Position numbers and translations under genes: made by a program. This document shows, piece by piece, positions 24,936-33,735 of a stretch of 64,000 nt of DNA. The DNA lies in contig NC_017034.1 of NCBI RefSeq assembly GCF_000251105.1, positions 2,232,001 to 2,296,000 on the forward strand, in the 5' to 3' direction. How positions within the stretch are numbered: position 1 is the stretch's first letter; the number at the start of each line of letters is the position of its first letter. The notes under the pieces are model-generated. The model saw only the letters and a program-made list of their open reading frames with translations, had not been told where the DNA came from and searched no databases. The stretch is from Methanocella conradii HZ254 (GTDB lineage Archaea; Halobacteriota; Methanocellia; Methanocellales; Methanocellaceae).

Positions 24936-26818
24936 TACGCTTCCCTCCTGAACTTGATGAGCGGGCACTTCTCGATGCACTCGCCGCACGAGGTGCAGGC
25001 CTCGCTGACCGTTACTCTGTGGCCCTCTTTGGTTATAGCGTTTATGGGACACGCCCCCACGCATACGCCGCAGCCCACGCATAGCATGCCCCTGCGTATG
25101 GACTTTTCGGCTAAAGACATTAGCCCGGAGGCTTTTTCTTTATCCTGTGCCCTTGCGACCACGGTGCCCGTGGCATAGGCCTGGACGCTTCCCCCAGTTC
25201 TGGAAACGTAGAGCATGCCATCGGCTTCTTTAACGTTCCCAACAGGCCTCATGTATGGCCGGATGCGCTCCAGGTCGAGGGGCACGTTGAAGCTCCCCTC
25301 GGCGGTGGCCGACCCGTCCTTACAGGGCCTGTACCCGGATACCATGGAGAAGCTGAGCGGCTCTTCGCGTGCCTCTGGCTTTTTAAGCTCGATGCCCAGC
25401 GTTTTTCTTAATTCCTCCCATTTATTTGGAAGCCTCTTCCACCTCCACAGCCCATATTTCACGTACTCTGGAGGGTATCCCGCCTTTTTGCCGTAATCGA
25501 TGAGGAATCCTTCCCATCGTTTCCACATATCCGGGTAATTTGCCTTCACGAACTCGTAGTCTGCAAGGCTGGCGCTCGGGCATAGCCAGCAGCCAATCCG
25601 GTCAAAGCCCCTCTCGTATAAAGGATTATAGGGCGCGTTCTCTTTGAACAGGTACAGCCAGATGTGAAGGGCTGTCCAGTGCTGTATCGGGGAAGCGCTT
25701 ATCTGGTTCCCGACCCAGGGGTTCTGCCATACACGCTGGCTCTTCGCCCGCACCTCGGACTCGTAGCGACGCTGGCCTATAAACGTTAAGCACCCATCCG
25801 CATAGCTATTCTCGATCAGGCTGGTGATGGGGCCAAGCTTGCACACCTTGCAGCACCACCTGGCCTCCACCGATGGCGGGCCGAAGCGGGGCGCGGCGTC
25901 CCAGAAAGACTCCGCCTCGGCCTTCTTTAGCTTTAGCCCATATTTCTTGACCACGTCGTAGACGTTTTGCGTCGTCTCAGCAAACTCCAGGCCTGTATTA
26001 ACGTAAAGCACCTCGAAGTCGGGCACTGCCTTCTTTACCAGTAGGAGGGTGGCCAGGCTGTCCTTGCCGCCCGAGTAGGACACGGTCACGGGCAGCCCGT
26101 ACTGTCCGGCTACCCTTTTTATGAAGCCAAGCGCCTCCCCCTCGACGCTCATTAAGTATTCGCGGTTGGCGTCGATGGCGTCCTGCCACGTCTGGCCGCC
26201 TTTGAGCACGGGCGCATCGTCGTAGCCGTTCCACCTCACCTTGACGGCGACGCCTTTTTTTCTCTCCCGCATGTCGGCTCCCGTCATCTTGGCCCTTCCC
26301 ACGGCGATGGGCCGCCCCTCTAAAAAAACGATGACCTCATCGTCAATCTTAATATCTTCATCGCAGTCCACAACGCCCGGCCCGAGCAGGTTTGAGCTGC
26401 CCAATAGGGGCTTCTCAGCGCCCTTATCCGCTATTACGAACCCCCTCGTTACTTTCATCTGCTTCGCCGCGAAGGTCCGGGGCATGAACGTCCACTTCAG
26501 CCTAAAAGGATCAAACCTGACCGCCCCGAGCATCCTTCCGTCCACGAAGACCTCGTCCAGCCGGTCCTCATAGGGCGCCTTGTTCAAGACGACCAGTTTA
26601 TCCCTTGGAATTAAATCGGGATGGCCAAAGCTATCCTCTATGGCCTTGTTTATTAGTTCGACATCGAAGGGGAAAGCGGGGCGGACGTCGCCGGGGGGCG
26701 TGCAGTCTACGTATCGCGTCGGCGACCCGCAGCGTGAGCACTTCTTGCCCAGCACCGGCACATTACAGGAATCACACCAGTGAAGCACCAGCTTCCCCAG
26801 GTACACTTGACGGCTCAT
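24935..26818 (-). CDS. PAPS-reductase-like protein with PUA and ferredoxin domains
   Basis: A 627-aa multidomain protein known widely in methanogens. An N-terminal zinc ribbon (CDSCNVPVLGKKCSRCG) and a PUA-like region (GPGVVDCDEDIKIDDEVIVF) come first; the PP-loop PVTVSYSGGKDSLATLLL (about 243-260) and the cysteines of RWCCKVCKLGP and IGCWLCPSA form the ATP-pyrophosphatase core. The end holds two 4Fe-4S motifs (CVGCGVCVGACP and CTSCGECIEKCP). PP-loop plus PUA suggests sulfur or RNA modification chemistry, but the exact reaction is unknown. Confidence 0.85.
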   Translation of the reverse strand: MSRQVYLGKLVLHWCDSCNVPVLGKKCSRCGSPTRYVDCTPPGDVRPAFPFDVELINKAIEDSFGHPDLIPRDKLVVLNKAPYEDRLDEVFVDGRMLGAVRFDPFRLKWTFMPRTFAAKQMKVTRGFVIADKGAEKPLLGSSNLLGPGVVDCDEDIKIDDEVIVFLEGRPIAVGRAKMTGADMRERKKGVAVKVRWNGYDDAPVLKGGQTWQDAIDANREYLMSVEGEALGFIKRVAGQYGLPVTVSYSGGKDSLATLLLVKKAVPDFEVLYVNTGLEFAETTQNVYDVVKKYGLKLKKAEAESFWDAAPRFGPPSVEARWCCKVCKLGPITSLIENSYADGCLTFIGQRRYESEVRAKSQRVWQNPWVGNQISASPIQHWTALHIWLYLFKENAPYNPLYERGFDRIGCWLCPSASLADYEFVKANYPDMWKRWEGFLIDYGKKAGYPPEYVKYGLWRWKRLPNKWEELRKTLGIELKKPEAREEPLSFSMVSGYRPCKDGSATAEGSFNVPLDLERIRPYMRPVGNVKEADGMLYVSRTGGSVQAYATGTVVARAQDKEKASGLMSLAEKSIRRGMLCVGCGVCVGACPINAITKEGHRVTVSEACTSCGECIEKCPLIKFRREA

Positions 26819-26873
26819 GACGCGGAGAAATGGAGCGTACTTATTATAAGAACTTTTATGCTAATACTAAAGC

Positions 26874-27179
26874 ATGCTCGTGACTTTTGCAGATGATGGT
26901 AAACGTATCGAGCTATTTTTGGGAGGTATATTGGAGGTCCGCCTGCCCGAGAGCCAGGTATCGGGCTATATGTGGCAATATGACGAGAAAGGCTGCCCTT
27001 ACTTGCGATTATTCGAGAGCATTTACGTCGAAAGAGGGCCTGCAAGGTTTACCGGGCAGGGGGAGCGGTCATGGTTCTTTACCGCAAAAGAGATGGGCGA
27101 ATGCACGCTCACCTTCAGCCTTATAAGGCCATGGTCCAATCCTAAGCCGGAGTACAGGCTTATCGTAAAGATAAAATAG
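26874..27179 (+). CDS. Chagasin-type cysteine protease inhibitor (I42 family)
   Basis: A 101-aa protein fitting the chagasin/I42 family. Its three inhibitory loops can be recognised: VSGYMWQYDE (the NPTTGYxW-like loop), the Gly-rich loop near FTGQGERSWFF, and the RPW loop in SLIRPWSNPKPEYRL. No signal peptide is visible, so it may act inside the cell. It stands alone between the PAPS-reductase-like gene (divergent) and the thermosome gene downstream on the same strand. Confidence 0.75.
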   Translation: MLVTFADDGKRIELFLGGILEVRLPESQVSGYMWQYDEKGCPYLRLFESIYVERGPARFTGQGERSWFFTAKEMGECTLTFSLIRPWSNPKPEYRLIVKIK

Positions 27180-27189
27180 CCGATGGCAG

Positions 27190-27257
27190 TAAAATATATA
27201 TAGAAGTGTAACCACATAATACCTGAAATTTCCAATTGCTATAAGGAGGTTTGTAAT
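27190..27257 (+). promoter_or_regulatory. Thermosome promoter and strong ribosome binding site
   Basis: AAAATATATATAG (about 27191-27203) is a strong TATA box, and AAGGAGGT (27243-27250) is a full Shine-Dalgarno seven bases before the TTG start. This fits a highly expressed chaperonin gene. Confidence 0.75.
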
Positions 27258-28919
27258 TTGGCACAACAAGCACAAGCAGGCCAACCGATTATAATCTTGA
27301 AGGAAGGCTCCACAAGGACTAGGGGCCGAGACGCTCAAGGAATGAACCTCATGGCCGCGAGGGCCGTGGCCGAGGCGGTCAGGACCACGCTGGGTCCAAA
27401 GGGCATGGACAAGATGCTCATCGACTCCCTCGGCGATGTTGTGATAACAAACGATGGCGTTACCATATTAAAGGAAATGGACATTGAGCACCCGGCGGCA
27501 AAGATGATCGTCGAGATCGCCAAGACCCAGGACGACGAGGTAGGCGACGGCACGACGACGGCAGTAGTCCTAGCCGGCGAGCTGCTCAAGAGGTCTGAGA
27601 ACCTGCTGGACCAGGACGTCCACCCGACCGTCATAGCGGCGGGCTACAGGGCGGCGGCCGCCAAGGCCAGGGAAATCCTGGACACGCTTGCATACCCCGT
27701 CACCCTCAAGGATGATGCCCTGCTCAAGCAGTTCGCCATCACGGCGATGACCGGCAAGGGCGCCGAGGCCGTGGGCGAAAAGCTGGCAGACCTGTGCGTG
27801 AAGGCGGTGAAGGCGGTCGTCGACGAGAACGGCAAGGTAGACGTCGACGACATCAAGGTCGAGAAGAAGGTCGGAGGCACCATAGGCGACTCCGAGATGA
27901 TCCAGGGCCTTGTGATCGACAAGGAGAGGATCCACCCGAACATGCCGAAGACCGTCAAGAACGCCAGGATAGCGCTGCTCGACTGCCCGCTCGAGATAGA
28001 GAAGACCGAGATAGACGCCAAGATTGAGATAACGAGCCCTGACCAGCTCCAGAGCTTCCTGGACCAGGAAGAGAAGATGCTGAAGGGCATGGTGGACAAG
28101 ATTAAGGCCACTGGCGCCAACGTCGTGTTCTGCCAGAAGGGCGTCGACGACCTGGTGCAGCACTACCTGGCCAAGAACGGCATCTTAGCGGCCAGGCGCG
28201 TCAAGGAGTCTGACCTCAAGAAGCTGGCCAAGGCCACCGGAGCCAGGGTTAGCACCAGCATTGACGAGCTCACCAAGGATGACCTGGGCGTGGCTGGCCT
28301 CGTGGAGGAGCGCAAGATTGGCGACGAGAACATGATATTCGTCGAGCAGTGCAAGGACCCGAAGGCCGTCAGCCTCATACTCCGCGGCGGAACCGAGCAC
28401 GTCGTGGACGAGCTCGAGAGGGCCGTGCATGATGCGCTACGCGTTGTTGGCGTGGTAGTCGAAGACAAGAAGTACGTGGCAGGCGGAGGCGCTACCGAGG
28501 TGGAGCTGGCGCTGCGCCTGAAGGAGTTCGCCTCAACAGTGGGCGGCAGGGAGCAGCTCGCCATCGAGGCGTTCGCCGAGTCCATGGAGATAATCCCGAG
28601 GACGCTCGCCGAGAACGCCGGCCTGGACCCGATTGACACCCTCGTTGACCTGAGGAGCAAGCACGAGGGCAAGAAGGCGGATGGCAAGAACTTTGGCATC
28701 AACGTCTTCACGGGTGAGGCCGTGGACATGAAGAAGGCCGGAGTCGTCGAGCCGCTGCGCGTCAAGACTCAGGCAATTAGCGGCGCATCCGAGGCTGCCA
28801 TCATGATCCTAAGGATTGATGACGTCATCGCCGCGAGCAAGCTGTCCAGCGGCAAGGGCGGCGCTCCGGGCGCGGGCGGCGCCGGCGGCATGGGCGAAAT
28901 GGGCGAAATGGGCATGTAA
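27258..28919 (+). CDS. thsA: Thermosome subunit (group II chaperonin)
   Basis: A 553-aa group II chaperonin subunit. Conserved blocks include AVAEAVRTTLGPKGMDKMLI (ATP site), GDGTTTAVVLAGELL and the C-terminal GGGATEVELALRLKEFA, and the protein ends in the Gly/Met-rich tail GGMGEMGEMGM typical of thermosomes. Start is TTG 27258 behind a perfect Shine-Dalgarno. Codon use is strongly GC-rich, as expected for high expression, and this creates long false frames on the other strand. The downstream T-rich stretch from 28938 is a likely terminator. Confidence 0.97.
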   Translation: MAQQAQAGQPIIILKEGSTRTRGRDAQGMNLMAARAVAEAVRTTLGPKGMDKMLIDSLGDVVITNDGVTILKEMDIEHPAAKMIVEIAKTQDDEVGDGTTTAVVLAGELLKRSENLLDQDVHPTVIAAGYRAAAAKAREILDTLAYPVTLKDDALLKQFAITAMTGKGAEAVGEKLADLCVKAVKAVVDENGKVDVDDIKVEKKVGGTIGDSEMIQGLVIDKERIHPNMPKTVKNARIALLDCPLEIEKTEIDAKIEITSPDQLQSFLDQEEKMLKGMVDKIKATGANVVFCQKGVDDLVQHYLAKNGILAARRVKESDLKKLAKATGARVSTSIDELTKDDLGVAGLVEERKIGDENMIFVEQCKDPKAVSLILRGGTEHVVDELERAVHDALRVVGVVVEDKKYVAGGGATEVELALRLKEFASTVGGREQLAIEAFAESMEIIPRTLAENAGLDPIDTLVDLRSKHEGKKADGKNFGINVFTGEAVDMKKAGVVEPLRVKTQAISGASEAAIMILRIDDVIAASKLSSGKGGAPGAGGAGGMGEMGEMGM

Positions 28920-28965
28920 GCTTAGCTTACATTCCTTTTCTTTTTCTTTTCAACCGCTTATTCGT
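28920..28965 (+). terminator. T-rich terminator after the thermosome gene
   Basis: AAGCTTAGCTT just after the stop is followed by CCTTTTCTTTTTCTTTTC. Archaeal RNA polymerase stops at such T-runs without needing a hairpin. Confidence 0.55.
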
Positions 28966-29105
28966 GCTGGCCTGGCGATATAGCCGCATTATTGGTCACG
29001 GCCGTCATCAAGGCCTTAAAATGGTCTACAAAAAAACCGTAAAATTCCGTACATTTAACCTTATAGATTTTTAACGAGACATCGCGTTCTCCCATTTGTG
29101 GTTAT

Positions 29106-29765
29106 ATGGATGACGAAAAGATACATGGCTTACTGACACCGGACAACTGTGCTTTACTGCTGATCGACCATGAACCTCAGATGGCCTTTGCGGTAAAGAA
29201 TATAGACGTGCAGATGCTCATCAACAACGTCGTCGGGCTCGCAAAGGCGGCCAGGGTTTTCAAGGTCCCGACTATCATTACGACGGTCTCTGCCGAGACT
29301 TTTAGCGGGCCCATATTTTCATGGCTGCGCGACGTCTTTCCCGGCGTGAGGCCCATCGACCGTGAGTCGATCAATGCGTGGGACGATAAGAATTTCGTCA
29401 CGGCGGTCAAAAGGACGGGACGCAGCAAACTAATATTCTCAGGGCTCTGGACGGAGCTATGCGTGGGGATGCCGGCCATCTCTGCGATGGAGGAGGGCTA
29501 CGAGGCCTATGTCGTGGCAGACGCTTGCGGCGACGTGAGCGAAACGGCCCAGGAGATGGCCATGTGGCGCATGGTGCAGGCGGGCGCCGTACCGGTGACG
29601 TGGATGCAGGTGCTGCTCGAACTGCAGCGGAGCTGGGCGAATAAGGCGACCTACGACGCCGTACTGAGGATCGCCGAGGAACACGGCGGGACATACGGCC
29701 AGGGCATCCAGTATGCAAGAAGGTTTCTGTGGGGACAGCAAGAAGAGGCGGCGTCCATGCGGTGA
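29106..29765 (+). CDS. Isochorismatase-family (cysteine hydrolase) protein
   Basis: A 219-aa cysteine hydrolase. The catalytic Asp is in LLIDHEPQMAF, a candidate Lys in AWDDKNFVTA and the nucleophile Cys in GLWTELCVGMPA, followed by YEAYVVADACGD. The family covers isochorismatase, nicotinamidase and related amidases; the general YcaC-like pattern does not reveal the substrate. It is monocistronic and convergent with the ACT-domain gene, ending six bases away. Confidence 0.85.
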   Translation: MDDEKIHGLLTPDNCALLLIDHEPQMAFAVKNIDVQMLINNVVGLAKAARVFKVPTIITTVSAETFSGPIFSWLRDVFPGVRPIDRESINAWDDKNFVTAVKRTGRSKLIFSGLWTELCVGMPAISAMEEGYEAYVVADACGDVSETAQEMAMWRMVQAGAVPVTWMQVLLELQRSWANKATYDAVLRIAEEHGGTYGQGIQYARRFLWGQQEEAASMR

Positions 29766-29771
29766 ATAAAA

Positions 29772-30881
29772 TTAGAACTTTTTGCCCCTGACCCTCTCGA
29801 TGTCGAAGACGGCTGTCTTGGCGACGTGCATGACGGCGAACGTGCCCGCCTGTATCGGGTCGGTCACGACAAGGTCAGCGTAGTCGGGAACGCTGCCGGC
29901 CATATTCAATGAAATCACGGGGATGCCCTCCTCACGAAGCTTCTTGACCTCCTCGGAGATGCTGCCGCCCATTATGGACCCCGCCAGCACCAGGATCTGC
30001 GCCCTATGCAACCGCTTCACGGCTTCGACGGCATCCGCCAGGGCATCCTCGCCCACCAGGGGTATAGTGTCAACGCTGATGCGCTCCCCCCGAATGTTAT
30101 GGCGGTCGGCCTCGTTAATCGCCCCCATCGCGACCTGGGCGACCTGCGCCCCGCCGCCTATGATTATCACCCTGGACCCATAAATGCGGTCGAGGGGCGG
30201 GTGGAGCGTCACCTCCTGCACCATGGGCAGCTTTTCAAGGGCTTTTACCAGGTCGTCGATGTCCTTGACGTTCTCGACTTCCATGTAGACGCTGGACATG
30301 CCCTCTCTCTTGCCCTTATCCACGATGAACTGCTGCGTGTACGTGATGTTCCCGCCGTGCTTGGCGACCATGCCGGCGATGTCCCTTAGCACGCCTGGCT
30401 TGTCCTTGCAGAACATGTTGAGTGCCGTCTTGCCCGTCGATATGGCGCTCCGCGAGTATATCAGCTCATACTCGTTGACGTAGTTATCGATATACAATAC
30501 CTTTTCCGTCTTGACTATCTTCAGCTCCCAGCCGTCCTTATCGTAGACGTCGAGGGTCCACCCCTTATCGTTCGGGTCTACGTCCTCCAGCATGTCTGTC
30601 AGCAGAGACGACGGGAGCACGATGGCGTGCTCGGGCTTTTCACAGATAAGCACGAGATGCTTAATCGTGGGGTTATAAAGGAACTCGTTGGGTATTGAGA
30701 AGTAATAGTGGCCGTCCTTATTCTTGCTGTAGCGTAGCACGAGGAGATACTGCCCATTCACCCTGTAGACGTGCTGTAGGCCTGAAATGTAGTATTCCTT
30801 GAGCTCGCAGCTCTGCTCTATCTTATCGATGACGGCTTCTATTGCCTGTTTCATCTCCTGGGAATTGTACCTGTAGCCCAT
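29772..30881 (-). CDS. ACT-domain protein with DUF5612-like C-terminus and extra N-domain
   Basis: A 369-aa three-part protein. Residues ~1-145 form an unrecognised alpha/beta domain rich in aromatic residues (HLVLICEKPEHAIVLPSSLL). Residues ~155-230 are an ACT domain (MFCKDKPGVLRDIAGMVAKHGGNITYTQQF), which usually binds amino acids. Residues ~238-369 resemble the archaeal DUF5612 Rossmann-like unit (VIIIGGGAQVAQVAMGAINEADRHN, VLAGSIMGGSISEEVKKL). It likely senses an amino acid; the output is unknown. Confidence 0.7.
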   Translation of the reverse strand: MGYRYNSQEMKQAIEAVIDKIEQSCELKEYYISGLQHVYRVNGQYLLVLRYSKNKDGHYYFSIPNEFLYNPTIKHLVLICEKPEHAIVLPSSLLTDMLEDVDPNDKGWTLDVYDKDGWELKIVKTEKVLYIDNYVNEYELIYSRSAISTGKTALNMFCKDKPGVLRDIAGMVAKHGGNITYTQQFIVDKGKREGMSSVYMEVENVKDIDDLVKALEKLPMVQEVTLHPPLDRIYGSRVIIIGGGAQVAQVAMGAINEADRHNIRGERISVDTIPLVGEDALADAVEAVKRLHRAQILVLAGSIMGGSISEEVKKLREEGIPVISLNMAGSVPDYADLVVTDPIQAGTFAVMHVAKTAVFDIERVRGKKF

Positions 30882-30989
30882 CTTAGACTCCTTTTGGTTT
30901 ATCCAGTATACGCGATGTAGGCTTGAACTTTTTCCTTATATTGGCGTGTCATTGTTTAAGAAGTATGATTAGAAGCAATTGGTCCCCGG

Positions 30990-31170
30990 ATGATGCTCAA
31001 AGTCCTCTTCTACTCGTATTACACGGGGGTTACGAGTAGTAGGAGTATTGGGGACAAGCTAGACACTGACACGGTGTACATGTACCTCTCGGGCGTGCGG
31101 CCCCCTGATTTCAGGACGCCTAGGGTCAAGGCTAATGCGAGCCACACAAGGAAAAAGAATAAGTGGAAAC
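30990..31170 (+). pseudogene. Remnant of a DUF772-type transposase
   Basis: A short frame reads MMLKVLFYSYYTGVTSSRSI followed by DKLDTDTVYMYLSGVRPPDFRT, which matches the N-terminal DUF772 domain of IS5/IS1182-type transposases. The likeness stops after ~45 residues and no catalytic DDE part follows, so it is a relic. It lies upstream of the ornithine cyclodeaminase-like gene; the rest of 30882-31222 holds a TATA-like ACATATAAG and one copy of ATTCAACACAGCACA at 31196-31210. Confidence 0.7.
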
Positions 31171-31222
31171 ATATAAGTGTATCACCAAAACAATTATTCA
31201 ACACAGCACACTGGTGAACCAT

Positions 31223-32509
31223 ATGGAAGCGATGCGGGAGATAGAGCTGAAGGGGCACATCATCGACTCCTTCCTCCTACCCAAAGTCTTCGATAAAGTA
31301 ATGGACATGAATGGAGAGTTTGAGATACTCGAGTTCGAGATAGGAAAGCATAAGACAGATACGAGCTATGCGCGGCTCATGATCAAGGGCAGGGACCAGG
31401 AGCACCTTGACGATATCATCGGAGAGCTGCATCGGCTTGGGGCTTATTTACCGGAAGCCGAGGATGCCATCGTGGAGGAGGCCCCTAAGGATAGGGTGGT
31501 GCCGAAGGGCTTCTATTCGACTACTAACCATACGACTTATGTAAAAGTCGATGGGGAATGGCGCAGGGTAAAAGACCAGAAGATGGACGCCCTCATCGTG
31601 ATAAAGGACAATGAGGCCGTTTGCACCACGCTTGGCCACATCAAGAAGGGGGACAGAGTGGTCGTCGGCAACAAGGGGATTCGAGTCGTGCCCCCTGAAA
31701 GGCCGAGGGGCCACACCATATTCGACTTCATGGGAAGCCAGGTCTCAAGCGAGAGGCCGTCGCAGGCGCTCATAAGGGAGATAGCCGAGGAGATATACGA
31801 GGCCAAGGAGAGCGGCGGCAAGATAGTGGTGGTCGGAGGACCCGCCATCGTGCATACGGGCGGCCAGCAGGCCCTGGCCGAACTCATAAGAAAAGGATAC
31901 GTGGACGCGTTGCTTTCCGGAAACGCCCTGGCCGTGCACGACATCGAGTACAACCTTTACGGCACCTCGCTCGGCATGGATTTAAAGACTGGCGAGCTGG
32001 CGCCCGAAGGCCACAAGCACCACATCTATGCCATTAGCGAGATCACCAGGGCGGGCTCCATAAGGGAGGCCGTGGAGAAGGGAATACTTACTGGCGGCAT
32101 CATGTACGAGTGCATAAAGAATGGCGTGCCTTACGTTCTCGCCGGCTCCATCAGGGATGACGGTCCCCTGCCTGACGTCATAACCGATACGATGAAGGCA
32201 CAGGATTTGATGAGAGAGCAGGTCAAGGACGCCGACATAGTGCTGATGCTGGCCACAATGCTCCATTCCATTGCGACGGGGAACTGCCTGGCCTCGCATG
32301 TCCGCACCATTTGCGTGGACATAAACCCCGCCACAGTCACGAAACTGATGGACCGGGGCACAGCCCAGGCCATCGGCATCGTCACCGACGTGGGGACCTT
32401 CCTGCCATGGCTCGCCGAGGAGCTGGATGCGCTGGAGAAGGCCCGGAAACAGGAGGCGCCCACATTAAAAGCCAAAGGTAAAAAACACAAGCGTAAGACG
32501 GCTCGTTGA
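31223..32509 (+). CDS. TIGR00300-family ornithine cyclodeaminase-like protein
   Basis: A 428-aa protein of the archaeal LOR/SDH-type family (TIGR00300), for which ornithine cyclodeaminase activity is reported in methanogens. The N-terminal domain begins REIELKGHIIDSFLLPKVFD; the C-terminal Rossmann part includes VVVGGPAIVHTGGQQALAEL and GNALAVHDIEYNLYGTSLG. It would turn ornithine into proline and ammonia. ATG 31223 is chosen; ATG 31232 is close, and an in-frame ATG at 31163 would place the dispersed ATTCAACACAGCACA repeat inside the coding region. Confidence 0.8.
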   Translation: MEAMREIELKGHIIDSFLLPKVFDKVMDMNGEFEILEFEIGKHKTDTSYARLMIKGRDQEHLDDIIGELHRLGAYLPEAEDAIVEEAPKDRVVPKGFYSTTNHTTYVKVDGEWRRVKDQKMDALIVIKDNEAVCTTLGHIKKGDRVVVGNKGIRVVPPERPRGHTIFDFMGSQVSSERPSQALIREIAEEIYEAKESGGKIVVVGGPAIVHTGGQQALAELIRKGYVDALLSGNALAVHDIEYNLYGTSLGMDLKTGELAPEGHKHHIYAISEITRAGSIREAVEKGILTGGIMYECIKNGVPYVLAGSIRDDGPLPDVITDTMKAQDLMREQVKDADIVLMLATMLHSIATGNCLASHVRTICVDINPATVTKLMDRGTAQAIGIVTDVGTFLPWLAEELDALEKARKQEAPTLKAKGKKHKRKTAR

Positions 32510-32544
32510 CGCTTGTTTTCCCATTTTATCCCCGATAATTATAT

Positions 32545-33138
32545 TTATCTTGCCGCTTTTTCTTTCAGTTTTCCCGCCGCTATACAGGATGCCATGGCCT
32601 GCGTAGACGAGACGAGGCACAGGAAACCGGCCACCAGGAATAGTGCCGTATTGTATGGCGCAGGGGATAGCAGGCCGGCGATCAGGAGCGCCAGCCTTTC
32701 CGGCCGGCCGAACATGGCGGCGTCAGAGTTGAGGCCTTTCCTGTGGTTGTAGATTCTCGATGCCAGTAGAAACAAGGAGCCTACAATGACGGTAAAGGCC
32801 GAGGAAGGGACACCCCCTGCGACCGCACCCGTAATAAACACCAGCTCGGAGAGCCGATCACACATGCTGTCGAAATACCGGCCGAATTCGCTGCTGAGCC
32901 CGCAGGCCCTCGCGAACGAGCCGTCCACCGCGTCCAGGCAGGCGCCGATGATAAAAAAGGAGATGCCCGCGTAGAGATGCCCCGACGCGGCGAGCAGACC
33001 GGCAGTCACGGACATGAGCAGACCGGCCGCCGTGACCATGTTTGGCGTCGTCCCCATCGCCAGCAGGATATGGCTGGCCGAACACAGGGCCCGGTCCTTC
33101 TGCGGCTTCAATACATACAGTAAGCTCAAGCCCATCAT
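32545..33138 (-). CDS. CDP-alcohol phosphatidyltransferase-family membrane protein
   Basis: A 197-aa polytopic membrane enzyme. The family signature D-x2-D-G-x2-A-R-x8-G-x3-D-x3-D is present as DAVDGSFARACGLSSEFGRY followed by FDSMCD. It joins a CDP-activated lipid to an alcohol such as inositol phosphate, serine or glycerol phosphate; which one is not evident. It is the last gene of the tetR-flavodoxin run, three bases after the flavodoxin-like gene. Confidence 0.85.
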   Translation of the reverse strand: MMGLSLLYVLKPQKDRALCSASHILLAMGTTPNMVTAAGLLMSVTAGLLAASGHLYAGISFFIIGACLDAVDGSFARACGLSSEFGRYFDSMCDRLSELVFITGAVAGGVPSSAFTVIVGSLFLLASRIYNHRKGLNSDAAMFGRPERLALLIAGLLSPAPYNTALFLVAGFLCLVSSTQAMASCIAAGKLKEKAAR

Positions 33139-33141
33139 TTC

Positions 33142-33711
33142 CTATTGCAGCACTGCGGATACGAATTCAGAGCAGTCGACGTTACCGGCATCGCCCGAGC
33201 GGATAGTCTTCGTTACGGCCGTTTTATTTAGCATGCTATTGCACGGGAGCGATGCGACCTGTTTCCCGAATGACGCGATATCATCGTTATTAAACTGTGG
33301 CGCGCCGGTCGTCGCGAATACCCCTAACGCTACGTCCTTTTGCGGCTTTAGACCTTTAAGGTATGCCTCGACCGAGCTGCTCACTTTCCCAAAATACATT
33401 GGCCCGCCCACGATGATCACATCATAGCTCGATGTGTTGGCTGCGGCCGTGCTCCTCACGCCCGCTAAACTAACGGCGTATCCTTTAGACTGCAAATCAC
33501 CAGCTATCGTGGCTGCGGCGTCCTTAGCGGCGCCCGAGACGCCCGGGTTGTATACTACGAGCGCTCTACCGGCAGGGGTTCCGGCCGGATCCAGGGTCTT
33601 GTTGCCTGTAGCGGTATAGCTCAGAAGGTCCCCGCATATTATGAGACCTATGGCAAATGCCACCACGGCGATGCCTGCGACGACCAATCCTATTATCATT
33701 ATCCAGTTCAT
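33142..33711 (-). CDS. Membrane-anchored flavodoxin-like protein
   Basis: A 189-aa protein with an N-terminal membrane helix (residues ~4-28) followed by a flavodoxin-like fold: RALVVYNPGVSGAAKDAAATI (phosphate-loop region, less Thr/Ser-rich than classic flavodoxin) and YDVIIVGGPMYFGKVSSSV. FMN binding is therefore uncertain. AGGAGGAA lies upstream of the ATG at 33711. It sits between tetR and a CDP-alcohol phosphatidyltransferase gene in one transcription direction, so TetR probably controls it. Confidence 0.78.
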   Translation of the reverse strand: MNWIMIIGLVVAGIAVVAFAIGLIICGDLLSYTATGNKTLDPAGTPAGRALVVYNPGVSGAAKDAAATIAGDLQSKGYAVSLAGVRSTAAANTSSYDVIIVGGPMYFGKVSSSVEAYLKGLKPQKDVALGVFATTGAPQFNNDDIASFGKQVASLPCNSMLNKTAVTKTIRSGDAGNVDCSEFVSAVLQ

Positions 33712-33735
33712 TTAAATTCCTCCTATTTCATTTAT

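Noticed and set aside
27570..28163. Long frames opposite the thermosome gene
   Set aside because: GC-rich codon bias in the chaperonin gene removes stops on the other strand; the products are compositionally odd and unrelated to known proteins.
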